Source: Siphonodentalium dalli
Taxonomy: Eukaryota > Mollusca > Scaphopoda > Gadilida > Siphonodentaliidae
Direction: 5' to 3'
NCBI GenBank assembly: GCA_032622095.1
Contig: CP136064.1
Span: 141,625,954-141,689,953, forward strand
DNA: 64,000 bases
Part shown: positions 33,214 through 44,889 of the stretch, in pieces
Layout of the letters: the number at the start of each line of letters is the position of its first letter
Position numbering within the stretch: the stretch's first letter is position 1
Program-made: the position numbers and the translations under genes
Notes under the pieces: generated by a model
Database searches by the model: none
What the model was told of the DNA's origin: nothing
What the model saw: the letters and a program-made list of their open reading frames with translations, nothing else

Positions 33214-33474
33214 ATGCCTGACGAAGGTATGGACGCTGGCGCGCGTAAACGAAAGCGGAGCAACGCAAAAGGGAAGTTCACAAAAGTCATCAATAGACTA
33301 CACGATTGTTATCAACAGGAAGACGTTGAATTTCTACAGGAGATTGTCGACAAGCTAAATACGACACACGATAATTTGGAACTGTGTCATGACGAATATT
33401 TGGATGTGTTGGACATCGATAATGATAATGAGTTAATTAGTGAATTAGCCGCAGACATGGACAAAATTATGTGA
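33214..33474 (+). CDS. Gag N-terminal reading frame (86 codons)
   Basis: Starts at ATG 33214, 21 nt after the 5' LTR, and ends at TGA 33472-33474. A basic N-terminus (ARKRKRSNAKGKFTKVINRL) is followed by an acidic helical region (FLQEIVDKLNTTHDNLELCH, ending in acidic DNDNELISEL). This fits the N-terminal part of Bel/Pao Gag, upstream of the region that continues in the long frame. The next frame is shifted by one and is open from 33449, so the two overlap by about 26 nt. The split may be a programmed frameshift or a disabling indel; the sequence alone does not decide. Confidence 0.65.
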   Translation: MPDEGMDAGARKRKRSNAKGKFTKVINRLHDCYQQEDVEFLQEIVDKLNTTHDNLELCHDEYLDVLDIDNDNELISELAADMDKIM

Positions 33475-33520
33475 CATAAAATCTTTCGTTTCCCGTAAAA
33501 ATCGAGCCGAGCAGAAAGAT

Positions 33521-36500
33521 GTGAAACCGAAGTTAACCGAATCTGTTTCCAAGGTTAAGGTTAAAAAACTGGATGCACCTACATTCTCTGGGAACATCCG
33601 AGAATATCCTAGTTTTATCCGTGACTTTGAGCGGCACATGATACCGTCGTTTGGGAAAGACCCGTATGCTCTCAAAAGTTGTCTTAATGGAGATGCGCTC
33701 AATTCCATCCTGGGCGTTGATGACAGCTTTGAACAAATGATGGAACGATTGAAAATGAAATTTGGTCGACGGGAAAAGCTAACGGATGTCGTCACACAAG
33801 AAATACGGAATTTGCAAAAAGTAAGGGATGGTGACGACAAACACTTCATCGAACTGGTAAATGTGGTCGAGAGGTGCTGGCTGGACCTAAAGCAGGCCGG
33901 GATAGAAGAAGAGCTAAGCAACGCGACCGTAATGAACCAGATAGAATGGTTGCTACCCAGTGTACAACAACGAGAGTGGACTATTCAAAAACATAAAGCC
34001 GACTCGGGTAAGCCAGATTTTCAACCACTGATGGACTTTTTGATTAAGGAGAAGTCAGTCGTGGAATACATTCAGTCCAACGTCAGGAACTTCTCCGGGC
34101 GGCATAAAGTGAATAGTGCCACACTCTCTGCAGATTCTCAAACACGCGAATCGGAATGTGATCTTGTCAAAACAATTAACTCCCGGTTCGAGCGAAACGA
34201 TGACGTGATGAAGCAGGTGGTTGAGGGTTTGGCACAAGTCGCCCAACTGGTCGCTGCTGTGAAAACTAACTCCAACGATCCGCAACAATTTGAAACCTTA
34301 AAATGCTGGTATCACGAAACGGACACTCACGATATATCGGTATGTGCCGCATTTGGTCAGCTAGATGTACAATCAAGAGTGGATCTTCTGAGGAAAAACG
34401 GTGGTTGTTTTTCATGTTTGAAGTTGAATCATCGGTCCAGTAAATGTTGGAATAGAAAATCATGTGAAATTCTGAATAATTCACGTGAAAAGTGTGGACG
34501 AAATCATCACCCATCGTTGCACACTGACAGCAATAGTGTGTTCTCATTCCACAATGCAGTTCGAGAAATCAACAGTAGTCAGGGTCGAAATGTAATGTTA
34601 ATGTTGAGTCAAGTAATGTGCAAAGCCCATTCGGTTGCGACATTGTGGGATCCTGGTGCGGATATGTCGCTGGTGACACACCGCATGGCAAAGGCATTGG
34701 GAATTAATGGAAAGGATATCACATTGTCGATCACGAAGGTCGGTAACTGTACGGAATTGGTACACAGTAAAGAATATGTTATTCCACTCACAGACGAAAA
34801 CGGTGGGATATGGCATATTCGTGCTTATGGCATCAACGAGATTACGACCGAAATTAGAGCAGTAGATGTTAATCAAGTGGCACAACTGTTTAAGGGAATT
34901 TCGACGACTGATACTAAGAGACCGTCCGGAAAACTCGATCTTCTCATTGGTACTGACTGTTGTCAAATAATGCCCATTCTCGTACAACAAGTGGGAAATC
35001 TACAGCTGATGAAGAATTGTTTTGGGTACTGCGTTCGCGGGTCGCATGATTCTGTAGGTTTCTCAGCTGGAGCTTGTTCATATATCGTGCGCATCCATGT
35101 GGCATCCTTACCGTGTACTGACTTGAATATGGCAAAAATATCTGGCGGCAAATCCACTAAACCATCACTTGATCATTGTTTTTACACTGGCAAGCTAGGA
35201 ACTCATTGTGTACCTAAATACCGCAACTACAGATGTGGAAAATGTCCAACAGGAAATAAGAATTTTCCCATTAAAGAAGAGCGAGAACTGGAGATGATCG
35301 AAAACGGCCTCACGTTGGATTCGTCGAATAATAAGTGGAACGCAGCATATCCTTGGAAACAAACTCCTAATTATTTACTAAACAATTATGTAGTCGCATT
35401 CGCAAGATTAGTGTCAATCGAAAGTCGATTGAGGCGAGTTGGAGGCATATACATGAATCAGTACGGAGACCAAATCGCCGGTATGGTTGAGAGGCATGTC
35501 GCACGCAAAGTAACTAAATCGGAAATAATGAATTACACGGGACCGGTGCATGGCATACCACATCAGGAAGTCATGAAGCCGGATTCGGAGACAACTCCCA
35601 TCAGGATCGTGTTCAATTCATCATCGTCATGCATGGGTCGTGTGCTCAATGAATACTGGGCCAAAGGACCGAATATCGTGAACGATATGGTGTCGGTGTT
35701 AACCCGATTTCGACAAGTTGGAGATATTTCAAAAATGTGCAACTCAGTGGCTATTACTGGCAGGGATGCCCATATGCATGTGTTTCTATGGATGGACACG
35801 GATTCAAACCGTGGTCCTGATCATTATATATCACAAACAGAAACATTCGGTGATAGACCCAGTGGGACCATTGCTATGTTAGCATTACACAAAACAGCAG
35901 ATATGTTATCTGATGTCTATCTACACGCATGTGAGATGACAAAGAAAAATAGCTATGTGGATGATTTGCTTATGTCAGTAGATTCAATGGATGAAGCTAG
36001 GAAGTTAGCATGTGGCGTGGAAACAGTACTTGAGAACGGTGGTTTCTTGGTAAAACACGAGGTATCGTCCAGCAAAGAGTTGAAAGGGGTCGCATGCGAA
36101 TGGAAGTTCGATGAGATAAAAAATGACAGACGTCGCAATGGAATGGGTTGGCTGTTTTCTAAATCAGCGGATTGTCCATGGCAAAACGGATGTAGTGAGG
36201 CCCTGGTCAAATCTGTCGAACGAGGCATCCAAATGGCTGTTGGAGCAAATGTGTTGGCATTTTCAGAATTACAGACTGAAATGTTTCAAACGGCAAATTG
36301 TTTGAACGAGCGGCCCATTGGAAGAAAGTATACGGACCCAGAAGATGGATCATACCTGTGTCCCAATGATTTATTGTTGGGAAGTGTAACATCGCGTGTT
36401 CTTATCACTAGCTGTAATCAGGATGTTGGCTTCCTGTGTAGATGGAAATTCGTACAACAAATTGCAGATTTGTTTGGTGTAAATGGCAAAGAGATTACTT

Positions 36501-36613
36501 CACATTTGGAGTTCAGTGGAAATTGTCACAAGAGTTTGAGGCCATCGCTGGCCGAGATGGTAAAGTGCGTGCCGTATCTCTACGATACAAAATTTGTTAT
36601 GTTCGGCATATAG
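33521..36613 (+). CDS. Gag-pol frame of Bel/Pao-type element, internally deleted (1030 codons)
   Basis: The frame is open from 33449 and has no early ATG; 33521 is a GTG. Approximate residues: gag region 14-180 (KLDAPTFSGNIREYPSFIRD); Cys-His knuckles 294-335 (CFSCLKLNHRSSKCW, CGRNHHPSLH); retropepsin-like 372-390 (LWDPGADMSLVTH, in which DPGA replaces the usual DTGA/DSGS type) with LLIGTDCC at 474. RT 680-860 has PHQEVMKPDSETTPIRIVFN, motif A GDISKM, motif B FGDRPSGTIA and motif C YVDDLLMS. Then comes a jump to the end of the integrase core (CPWQNGCSEALVKSVERG at about 884, CLNERP, LCPNDLLLGS). RNase H and the integrase zinc-binding and first catalytic parts are missing, so about 1030 codons compare with far longer polyproteins usual for the family. 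Reverse transcriptase looks plausible; integration would need help in trans. Confidence 0.9.
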   Translation: MKPKLTESVSKVKVKKLDAPTFSGNIREYPSFIRDFERHMIPSFGKDPYALKSCLNGDALNSILGVDDSFEQMMERLKMKFGRREKLTDVVTQEIRNLQKVRDGDDKHFIELVNVVERCWLDLKQAGIEEELSNATVMNQIEWLLPSVQQREWTIQKHKADSGKPDFQPLMDFLIKEKSVVEYIQSNVRNFSGRHKVNSATLSADSQTRESECDLVKTINSRFERNDDVMKQVVEGLAQVAQLVAAVKTNSNDPQQFETLKCWYHETDTHDISVCAAFGQLDVQSRVDLLRKNGGCFSCLKLNHRSSKCWNRKSCEILNNSREKCGRNHHPSLHTDSNSVFSFHNAVREINSSQGRNVMLMLSQVMCKAHSVATLWDPGADMSLVTHRMAKALGINGKDITLSITKVGNCTELVHSKEYVIPLTDENGGIWHIRAYGINEITTEIRAVDVNQVAQLFKGISTTDTKRPSGKLDLLIGTDCCQIMPILVQQVGNLQLMKNCFGYCVRGSHDSVGFSAGACSYIVRIHVASLPCTDLNMAKISGGKSTKPSLDHCFYTGKLGTHCVPKYRNYRCGKCPTGNKNFPIKEERELEMIENGLTLDSSNNKWNAAYPWKQTPNYLLNNYVVAFARLVSIESRLRRVGGIYMNQYGDQIAGMVERHVARKVTKSEIMNYTGPVHGIPHQEVMKPDSETTPIRIVFNSSSSCMGRVLNEYWAKGPNIVNDMVSVLTRFRQVGDISKMCNSVAITGRDAHMHVFLWMDTDSNRGPDHYISQTETFGDRPSGTIAMLALHKTADMLSDVYLHACEMTKKNSYVDDLLMSVDSMDEARKLACGVETVLENGGFLVKHEVSSSKELKGVACEWKFDEIKNDRRRNGMGWLFSKSADCPWQNGCSEALVKSVERGIQMAVGANVLAFSELQTEMFQTANCLNERPIGRKYTDPEDGSYLCPNDLLLGSVTSRVLITSCNQDVGFLCRWKFVQQIADLFGVNGKEITSHLEFSGNCHKSLRPSLAEMVKCVPYLYDTKFVMFGI

Positions 36614-36777
36614 AGGTTGCAGAGACATGGTGGTTCTCATTCTCATCTATATATTCTCGGTCTTGTTCTTCCTGTCGATGAACAGACGAAAACATGTCCA
36701 TTCGAATGTGACATTGAGATATAATCGTTCGGTGCATCCTGCATGTCAACAAACTGAATAGTGAATCGCCCGGGGAG

Positions 36778-37700
36778 TGTATCACGATGTGATAGACTGG
36801 TACATGTTTTTGGTTCGTTCAATGACTTAACCCTATACTCAGGACTAGATATGTTGAAGAAACTGACTTGACTTTGTAATTTGACAGCAAAACTTTACTT
36901 GGTTTATTTTACGTCTAATTTATCATCTAATTTATATCTTTTATAATCCAAACACCCGCCAATGTGTAAGTAGACTATTTGTGTAACAGTTTTATGTGTG
37001 TCTGTGTTTCATTTATTTTTATTTTCATTAGTTGCATGGGTTTGCATTTGTGTGACGTCATCGTGTGTTTGCAACTCTGATTTCCCCCACTCATTCTTTA
37101 AAACCTATCTCTTTGACTGCCCTTCCTTGGGATTTCGTTTTCATCTATATATTCTAAGTCATTTCTTGTCGCTACTTTAGCATATCCAATTATATTGTGC
37201 TTGTTTGTAACTTATTTATGTTCCACATTTGGAATTGTTTGCATCATTGCTATATGTATATCTGGCTGTGGTATTTATTTTTCATAGTGTTTTATTTATT
37301 TGCATGGGTGTTTCAATTTAAATTTTATAATTATTTATACATTTCCATTTGCTATATTTTTTTACCTCACATGCATGTGGGCGTTTTGCATTTTCTTTGG
37401 TGGCTCACATCCGTATGGGTATGTGGATTTTTCTTTTGCTCTTTTATTTATTATTTATTTTGGTATTGGATTTATATTTATATGTAATATTTTCATTTGT
37501 GTTTTTCATTTAAGTGTATGCACATGTAAATGGTCGCTTGGCGATATTCTTTCATGATTGTATTGTTTTCACATGCAAATGGTCGGTTCACATTATTTCA
37601 TATATCTTTTCATTTGTCATTTCAGATTTGAAATTAATAGAAGCATTTGACAAAACTGGTGTGGTGTCGTTATTTGACCTTTAGCGGAACTCCCAAAACA
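36778..37700 (+). repeat. 3' LTR of the Bel/Pao-type element
   Basis: Same 923-bp length as the 5' LTR with about five substitutions and no indel. Preceded by GCCCGGGGAG, a short candidate polypurine tract. 36614-36777 is the 3' untranslated spacer after the gag-pol stop. Confidence 0.95.
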
Positions 37701-37960
37701 ATTATATATATAACATTATTCTCTGCGTTATCTGAAAATGTAGCAAATTGTGACTCACTTGGTTATTATACGTGTTATTTAATTAACTGACAACTAAATG
37801 TTCTATTATGGTTGTCCCAGTTCCGTATGGGGCATGACAAATTCATTTTAAAGTATGGAATTTTGCTGAGAACCTCTTTTGTGCAGTCATGTTCCCATTT
37901 CATTTCCACTATCATGACAAACGCCAACAAACTAACACTGCATGTCAGTGTTGGTGATTA
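37701..37960 (+). repeat. Repeat E, right part after LTR insertion
   Basis: Continues the E copy of 31196-32270: AATTGTGACTCAC-type, AACTAAATGTTCTATT, TGGTTGTCCCAGTTCC and GGGGCATGACAAATTCATTT. These match 58450-58530 and the complement of 60620-60700. Confidence 0.75.
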
Positions 37961-38159
37961 TTTTTAATTTTTTTTAAATAAATAAAAAAAAATGATTTAT
38001 TTGATTTAAATCAGATTTTTTTTATTTAAATTGTTCTGCTTGATTTTGTTTATAACTGTTATGAAAATATGTAATTGTGCAATGTCTTTGATAAATGAAG
38101 GTTTTAAAAGGTGTTGCCTATTATATCCAATGCTGGATTAATCAGCATTCTATTATTAC
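37961..38159. other. AT-rich low-complexity spacer
   Basis: Long A and T runs and GATTTAAATC words. No gene. Confidence 0.5.
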
Positions 38160-39573
38160 ATTATTATACTTCCATGGTGTAACCAAGGAAGTATATTGTT
38201 TTTCTACTGAGCTCGTTTTCCGTTTATTTGGAAATAATCAGAAACTAATGGCACTAGGAACGTGAAATCTCTAGCGATTGTAGGCATCCAAGGTCTACTA
38301 AAAATAAAGGTATCCGCATGTTGGTCCAATATCTTTTGACAGAGTTATGGCCCTTTTTCGATTATTTTTCATTATTATTATACTCCGGTATTTTTCAACG
38401 CCCTAATCTCTGAAAGTATTACGATTAGAAAACTCAAGATTGGTAAGTATGTTGGGGTAAATGAGTTCTGTGCCTTTGGCCCATAACGGATATTGTCCGC
38501 GTTTACCTCGCGGAGTTATCTCCCTTTATATGAAAAAATGTCATTTTATTATCTCGGAAATTATAAGGAGCAGAGCATCGAAAATTGGACCGTATGCACA
38601 CCTCGATATGCCCTACAGCCCACGGGCATCAAAACTTGTGTCCGCGCTTTCCCTGAGGAGTTACCACCCACAAATAGGCAAACCTCTATTTAATTTACTA
38701 TGCTGTACTCTCGTATCATTCCAGATAACTGCATTTGGATTTCATAGTCGTGTTGGCCGTTGTCAGTTTAGTCCGAGAAAACAAATTGGACAGGGTCGGA
38801 CATATATTTTGACGCTGGGGTGGGGGCACAATTTTCGAAAAAAAAAGTTTTGATTGACATTCATCTATTTAAGTATGTGGATTCCTTGAATAAAAACAAA
38901 CCCATAGCGGAAAGGATTTTTGAAATTCGAGAAGAAATGATAGAGTTGCGGGCCTTCAAACTATGCAAATGTTGGCCCATGTGTTTGTGGACACATCTCC
39001 TCCGAAGATGTCGAACGTAGGATGTCATCATCTGATATCCCATTGCGTGCGGTCTGAAGAGAGCACGCGGTGTGCCAAATTTTGCCAGTTTTGGTTCAGT
39101 GTTGTGGGTCAGGGGAGGGGCGGTCCGGGGTACCAATTTTTTATTCTTCTCCGAATCAGATTAAACTTGGAATATAACATCTACCATACACGTTGATCAC
39201 AAAACTGAAAACAGATCGTAATTCCGTTCACAAATGGCCGAGATTTGGACCTGTATTCTTTCCAATAATCAAAATGTTATCCGTCTCCGAATCAGACAAA
39301 ATTTATAAAAAAAAAACAATCTACGTGAGGAACTAATCACAATACTGAAAAAAATTTAAAATCCATTTGAAAATAACTGAGTTACGGGCCCTCAAACTTC
39401 GCATTTTGGGCCGGGTTTGACAATTTCCCAATCCCGTTACCCAAGTTCGAGGTGGGTGTGGGGTCACTTACAAACACATAAGATAAACACTCACACGTTA
39501 AGAACAACATATAATCAACATACTTCGTGTTTCCGACCCAAAAATGCGATTCTTTCAGATCATGATTTTCCCT
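38160..39573 (+). repeat. Repeat G, copy 1
   Basis: Begins ATTATACTTCCATGGTGTAA, an imperfect palindrome with the following AAGGAAGTATATTG. Contains GTTATCTCCCTTTATATGAA, GTTGGCCGTTGTCAGT, GGACAGGGTCGGACATATAT and GGGGTGGGGGC. Similar modules follow at 39574-40350, and part recurs almost exactly at 47263-47590. The 130-codon frame at 38461-38853 is not conserved as protein between copies. Confidence 0.7.
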
Positions 39574-40350
39574 ATTATTATACTTCCATGGTGTAACCAA
39601 GGAAGTATATTGTTTTTCTACTGAGCTCGTTTTCCGTTTATTTGGAAATAATCAGAAACTAATGGCACTAGGAACGTGAAATCTCTAGCGATTGTAGGCA
39701 TCCAAGGTCTACTAAAAATAAAGGTATCCGCATGTTGGTCCAATATCTTTTGACAGAGTTATGGCCCTTTTTCGATTATTATACTTCCATGTTTTACATG
39801 GAAGTATATTGTTTTTGTGATTTTTATTTTTCTCTATTGAGAATCATTCCTCACTTGACTTGCAGAGTTATCTCCCTTTATGTGAAAACTTGGTGTTTTC
39901 AGAACTCCGAAAATATAAGGAGTACAGCACTGAAATTTGGTCGATAGATACATCCTGATATCCACTGAATCGTAAGCACATCAAAACCTTTGTCCGTCTT
40001 TCCTCTCCAGAGTTATCTCCCATATATATGTCAACCTCGAAATCTTTATGATCGCCTGTTCTCACATAGCAAGAAAGATAGCTGGATTTAGTTTTTATGG
40101 TAGTGCTGGCCGTTGTCAATATACTACACAAAACTATTTTGGACAGGGTCGGACTTACATTTTTTCGTTAGGGTGGGGGCGAAATTTTCGCAATTTTTTT
40201 TTTGCGACGATTTCAACCATTTTTACTACCCTGTATCTACAGGACGTACTAATGATCCTCCTGAAAGAATTTTGTAAATCGGTTGAGAAATGTTAAAGTT
40301 ACAGACCATCGAAAATTATATTCATACATTGATTGAGGAGAAAGTGCTTG
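39574..40350 (+). repeat. Repeat G, copy 2 (head segment nearly identical to copy 1)
   Basis: 39574-39780 repeats 38160-38365 almost base for base (GTGTAACCAAGGAAGTATAT, GAACGTGAAATCTCTAGCGA). Then a second head TATACTTCCATGTTTTACAT starts a diverged copy with GGACAGGGTCGGACTTACAT. Confidence 0.75.
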
Positions 40351-43300
40351 TATACAAAACTCCTCCTAGACGACGCACATGAGCTGGATTTGATTTATGT
40401 GAGCGTGTTATAATTATACGTAGAGAGAAGACGAACTGGTGCAATTTTTACCAAGATCCAAAAACATTGCGGGTGATTCACACCAAACTCGATAAATCGA
40501 TTCCATGGACCAAGGCGTTAGTGTAGGCGAACAAATTTTGAAAATCCCTTGAAAATTCCCAGAGTACTGGCCTCTCGAAATTCATATTTTTGGGATTAAC
40601 TGCATGTAGCCAGATCTCCTCCGAAACGGTCAGAACTTGTGGCGTATATCATATACACTGTTTATTCCCACCCAATTCGATAGATTCGATAATGCGATAT
40701 AGATATTATGTACAATGAATCTGTGTTCATGTTGCGACTATCCCGTCTCAAACCTAACCCTGTTAACCAACTGTTAACAAACAATTGTCTATTCAAAACG
40801 TAATACACGAACTATGAACGAATGTTGTACATGCTCACATCTCATTCAACAAACTAGCCGTGTCAAAGGCGCGGCTGTACCTTTCATCACGTCTTATTCA
40901 AATACTGATTACTAAATTTCCCGTTATGTTACACACGAACGGAGTCAACTTTTGGGGAGTCCAGAGTCAAAAACGGGTCCAAATCAACCTGTTTCAGAAA
41001 AGTCGTTCATTTTGTTTTCACTTTTTGAAAAAGGCTCCATTATTTCAACAAAAAGTTTTGGACTTATAAAATTATTTTTTTCTCGGTCAAGTGAAAAGAG
41101 CTCTTCAAAAAAATTCCGTTTATATATATAATATATATTATCTATATATATATACGCCAAAAATTCGTCACTCCCCTTTCTCCGGCTACCCCATCCTCCC
41201 CGCGGATGGAACCTGGCTCCGTTTCGAACGCACCCATCTGGCATGCCAGGATCATTACTCTACCTGGGACCCGATAGAACGCCCATCGAATTCCAACAAC
41301 CATTTCCAGATTCGTATGTTGGTATGAGTACATATTGGAGCTGTTATAAATCAAATAACTTGGATTTGAATATAAACCCACCGATTCGTAAATTTTGTCG
41401 CCCATGGTGTTTGCTAAATTATCATTTTAACTTGAATAGTTTGTAATGAGCTTTCTGCGTGCGTGCATTTCACTTTTGCATCTTCGTTCGCATCTCCAAC
41501 GCTCTGCATCTCATATACAACCAAACACAATACAAACATTACATTAATGGGATCAAACAAGCCTTAGTTATAAGATGTATGCTTAATCTAACGTAATGAC
41601 GACGTATATCCAATTATTTCATTTGCGATAACAACGAAAAAACACATAGAAACATGCAAACATCATAATTTTCGTACGAACAATTTGTATATTGTTATAA
41701 ACCGTAGCATACTGCAAATGAACATCCAATTCTTTCCGTTGGTATATGTTTGCCGAATTGGAAATGACTCATTTTATATATTCACAAAATAAAACACCAC
41801 TGATAGTTTCGTACGCCGTCATATAAGTTTTATCAAAAAGCTAAATAGAAACAAAAGCTCCTTATTCATACCATATAGCGAATGTTCTTACAGAGAACCC
41901 CGTGTAGATTGCTTTGTGAATATACAGCGAAATTCATTTTATTCTTCGTATGCATCGTTCATTGATCCCAGTACATGGCAATTTATCTGCCCATGTGATA
42001 TAAGACGTATGAGAAAGGGACGGATATTGTCGGAGTTAGGAACGTCCAACATCGGGAAGTCGTCAAATTGGAGTCGTGTTTCCATGTTGAAATTCTGCAA
42101 ATATGCAGTCCTAAAGAGAACCGACATTAAAGCATTCTCATTAATCTTCCGATTATACGTGCATTGATGTGGAGTGTTCAGGTAACATTTATATCATAAT
42201 TATTAGCTTACTATACCCCGCAACCATTTGTGGTTGGGTGGTGATGGTATATTGGAACCAGCTTGTCCGTCCGTCAGTCCGTTGACCAATATGTATATAT
42301 ATATCTAATTTTTCCCGATAGATTTGGGAAGAATATCGTAATCAGCATGTCTATCTCTCCGTGTGTCCGACTGAGATGGTTTCTGATTGATAACTTTAGC
42401 ATTAGTTAACTGATTCGTATGTGACATGTCCGTGGTATTTCTACAATGTTAGATTCGAAGTATAGTAGATCTTCAATTATACAAATATCCGTCATTATAA
42501 CATTCTGGTGAATGTAATGATTTCATGGAAACGTGAGAAATTAATGGACTGTCCCATTATGCAGAAGAAGAATACGGGACGCTCTCTATTCCACAGTCAG
42601 AACGAGACGCATTCATTCCTGCTGCATGTAATTAATGTCATTTATGTGACTCTTTTGAATGCATATGCCATCTCAAAATATGTGTATATACATATTGCAT
42701 GCAAATGTGTTCGTGCTTTGGTCCATTAACGTCAACAACAGACACATCAGCAATTACATGATGTAATATGTTATCGTTGTTACAGTATTTTACTGTTCAC
42801 AAAACACTTTAAAGACATACTACGTACATGCACTTGTTCGGGTGTGTGAAACTGATAGTATTCAAGAGCTGTGCCAACTGGAGAAATGTGATATTCTATT
42901 AACATCGCTGAAAATCTGAAGCAAATGGACCTTTAATACCACTCCATAGAAAATATCGTTTGAACTACGTTCAATTGTAAATATATACTACTCGATTCGG
43001 GACGTATCTATCGTCGATAAAGTAACGAAAACCGAGCGTTACTGCATTTAATTAATATATAAGAATAAGCATTTGTGTCAGTGTGACAGTACATTCCCCA
43101 TGCAGCCCGTGCACTTTAGCAAATTCGCGTTTTTTTAAATGGATGCAGCATGTCCGATGTGCGTCGGATGGCATATTATGCTACGCATCTGTCCGACTAA
43201 GTCACTTCGATTCTATTGTCTTATTTAAATAGCATTTCATTGAATACGAAACAGTTCCTACATATCACACATGCAACTATTAAAATACATGACAATATAT

Positions 43301-43740
43301 TCAAAGTGTTTGCCAATGCTAACATCGAGATGATGAACACGATTTTAGGCATTCCCTGTTTGTTATCTGCGCAATGAAGTATATCAGTGTTTGTCGGGCG
43401 TCAAATCTGTATCGTGCACTTTAATAAATCCAACCACATACCACCCCACTGCATATAGAAATCACCGTCATCGTGCAGTAGCTGACAAACTTTACAAGAC
43501 ATTTATGTCCGCAAAGCACAAATCGGCGCCTGTCTAGATTTGATAGGGCCATATTCGCATTTGTTGGGCGACATATGCGACCCAGTTCACGATAACATTA
43601 ACAATCTGAGCAATGTGATCGCCATGTTGCGATGTAAGGAGGTCATGTAGTATTTTGTATATATTTAGTGTATATATAAAGGGATGAACAGTGGACTATT
43701 GTACTCTTTAAGCCACACAAAAAGCCGGACAGAGATATTC
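40351..43740. other. Long stretch with no recognised gene
   Basis: Mostly unique AT-rich sequence. A (TA)n stretch lies at 41117-41155. At 42215-42300 TATACCCCGCAACCATTTGT with CCGTCCGTCAGTCCG resembles the head of repeat I. Open frames are short (up to 87 codons) and without recognisable features. Some may be host intron or intergenic DNA. Confidence 0.45.
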
Positions 43741-43744
43741 AATT

Positions 43745-44474
43745 CATAGTTAATATCCCCCGCCAAATTGAAAATTTGCGGGGATATAGTAATGGGTTCC
43801 GTCCGTCTGTCCGTCCGTATGTCCGTCCCGAATTTGTAAGAGTCATACCTTGAACAAATGTCAACGGATTTAAAAGATTTTTGGTAAACGAGTTCACCTG
43901 ACCATTACCTAGAATGAGTTTGCAAGCCAGGTCCGGCCGGATATTTTTACCGGAGTTATTGGACTTTGTTTATTATTTTTGTAGAATTTACCAAATAGAC
44001 GACTTCACATGGCTCATTTCCACAAATGTCAACGGATTTCAAAGATCTTGGTATATGAGTTCACATGAATAGTATCTAGAGCGAGTTCGCAAACCAGGTC
44101 CGGCCGGATATTTTCAGCCGAGTTATTGGACTTTATTTATTTTTTGCATGCAAATGGACGACGTCACGGGACTCATTTCCACACATGTCCATGTATTTCA
44201 AAGATTTTTGGTATATGAATTTACATGACTATTATCTAGAACGAGTTCGCAAACCAGGTCCGGCCGGATACTTTTAGCAGAGTTATTGGACTTTGTTTAT
44301 TTTGTGCATACAAATGTACGACGTCACATGGGTCATTTCCTCAAATGTCAACAGATTTCAAAGATGTTTGGTATATGAGTTCATTTGATCAGTATCTAGA
44401 ACGAGTTCGCAAACCAGGTCCGGTCGGATATTTTCAGCAGAGTTATTGGACTTAGTGCAAATGGACGTCATATG
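43745..44474 (+). repeat. Repeat I, left part: palindromic head, (CCGT)n, 160-bp core array
   Basis: CCCCGCCAAATTGAAAATTT with GCGGGG forms a hairpin head, then CCGTCCGTCTGTCCGTCCGT. Four core units of about 160 bp follow with TGTCAACGGATTTCAAAGAT, GAACGAGTTCGCAAACCAGG, TCCGGCCGGATATTTT and GAGTTATTGGACTT (unit words near 43860, 44029, 44186 and 44347). It is cut in the last unit by the foldback at 44475 and resumes at 46377. Confidence 0.8.
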
Positions 44475-44889
44475 GCTGGGTAGGGTTCTCTATTCCGAAG
44501 GTTCATTATTCCGAAGGTTCGCTATTCCGACGGTTCATTATTCCGAAGGTTCCCTATTCCGAAGGTTCATTATTCCGAAGGTTCGCTATTCCGAAGGTTT
44601 TCTATTCTGGGCGTATTTAACCAGAAATGAATCAAAATTTGCACCCCACCACAAAAACCACACGAGGAATGAAAAATACGATTACGCTACTATTCATATA
44701 TAGTACATGTATACATCCACTTCTAATTCCCAAATTGTCCTAGATATCGGTTATTAATAGCAAGAAAAGAGTATCAGTTTATCGTTCATTGTGGAAAGTT
44801 AAAAACACGATGACTGAAATAAACTACATGTAAGAGATATAGCTTTTCCGAACTGGCAATCTGTATTTGAAAAAAAAACATCAACATTC

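Larger units (their letters stand above)
32271..37700 (+). mobile_element. Bel/Pao-type LTR retrotransposon, complete, 5,430 bp
   Basis: Two 923-bp direct LTRs (32271-33193 and 36778-37700) begin TGTATCACG and end CCAAAACA, the TG...CA ends of LTR elements. They are flanked by the 5-bp target duplication ATTAT (32266-32270 and 37701-37705). The LTRs differ at about five positions (for example GGACCAGA/GGACTAGA, TTATGTCT/TTACGTCT), so insertion is recent. A purine-rich GGGGAG precedes the 3' LTR. The 20 nt after the 5' LTR do not begin with the TGG expected of a primer site. Internal coding is gag, protease, RT and a partial integrase in one long frame; RNase H is absent. It lies inside repeat E. 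Confidence 0.95.
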
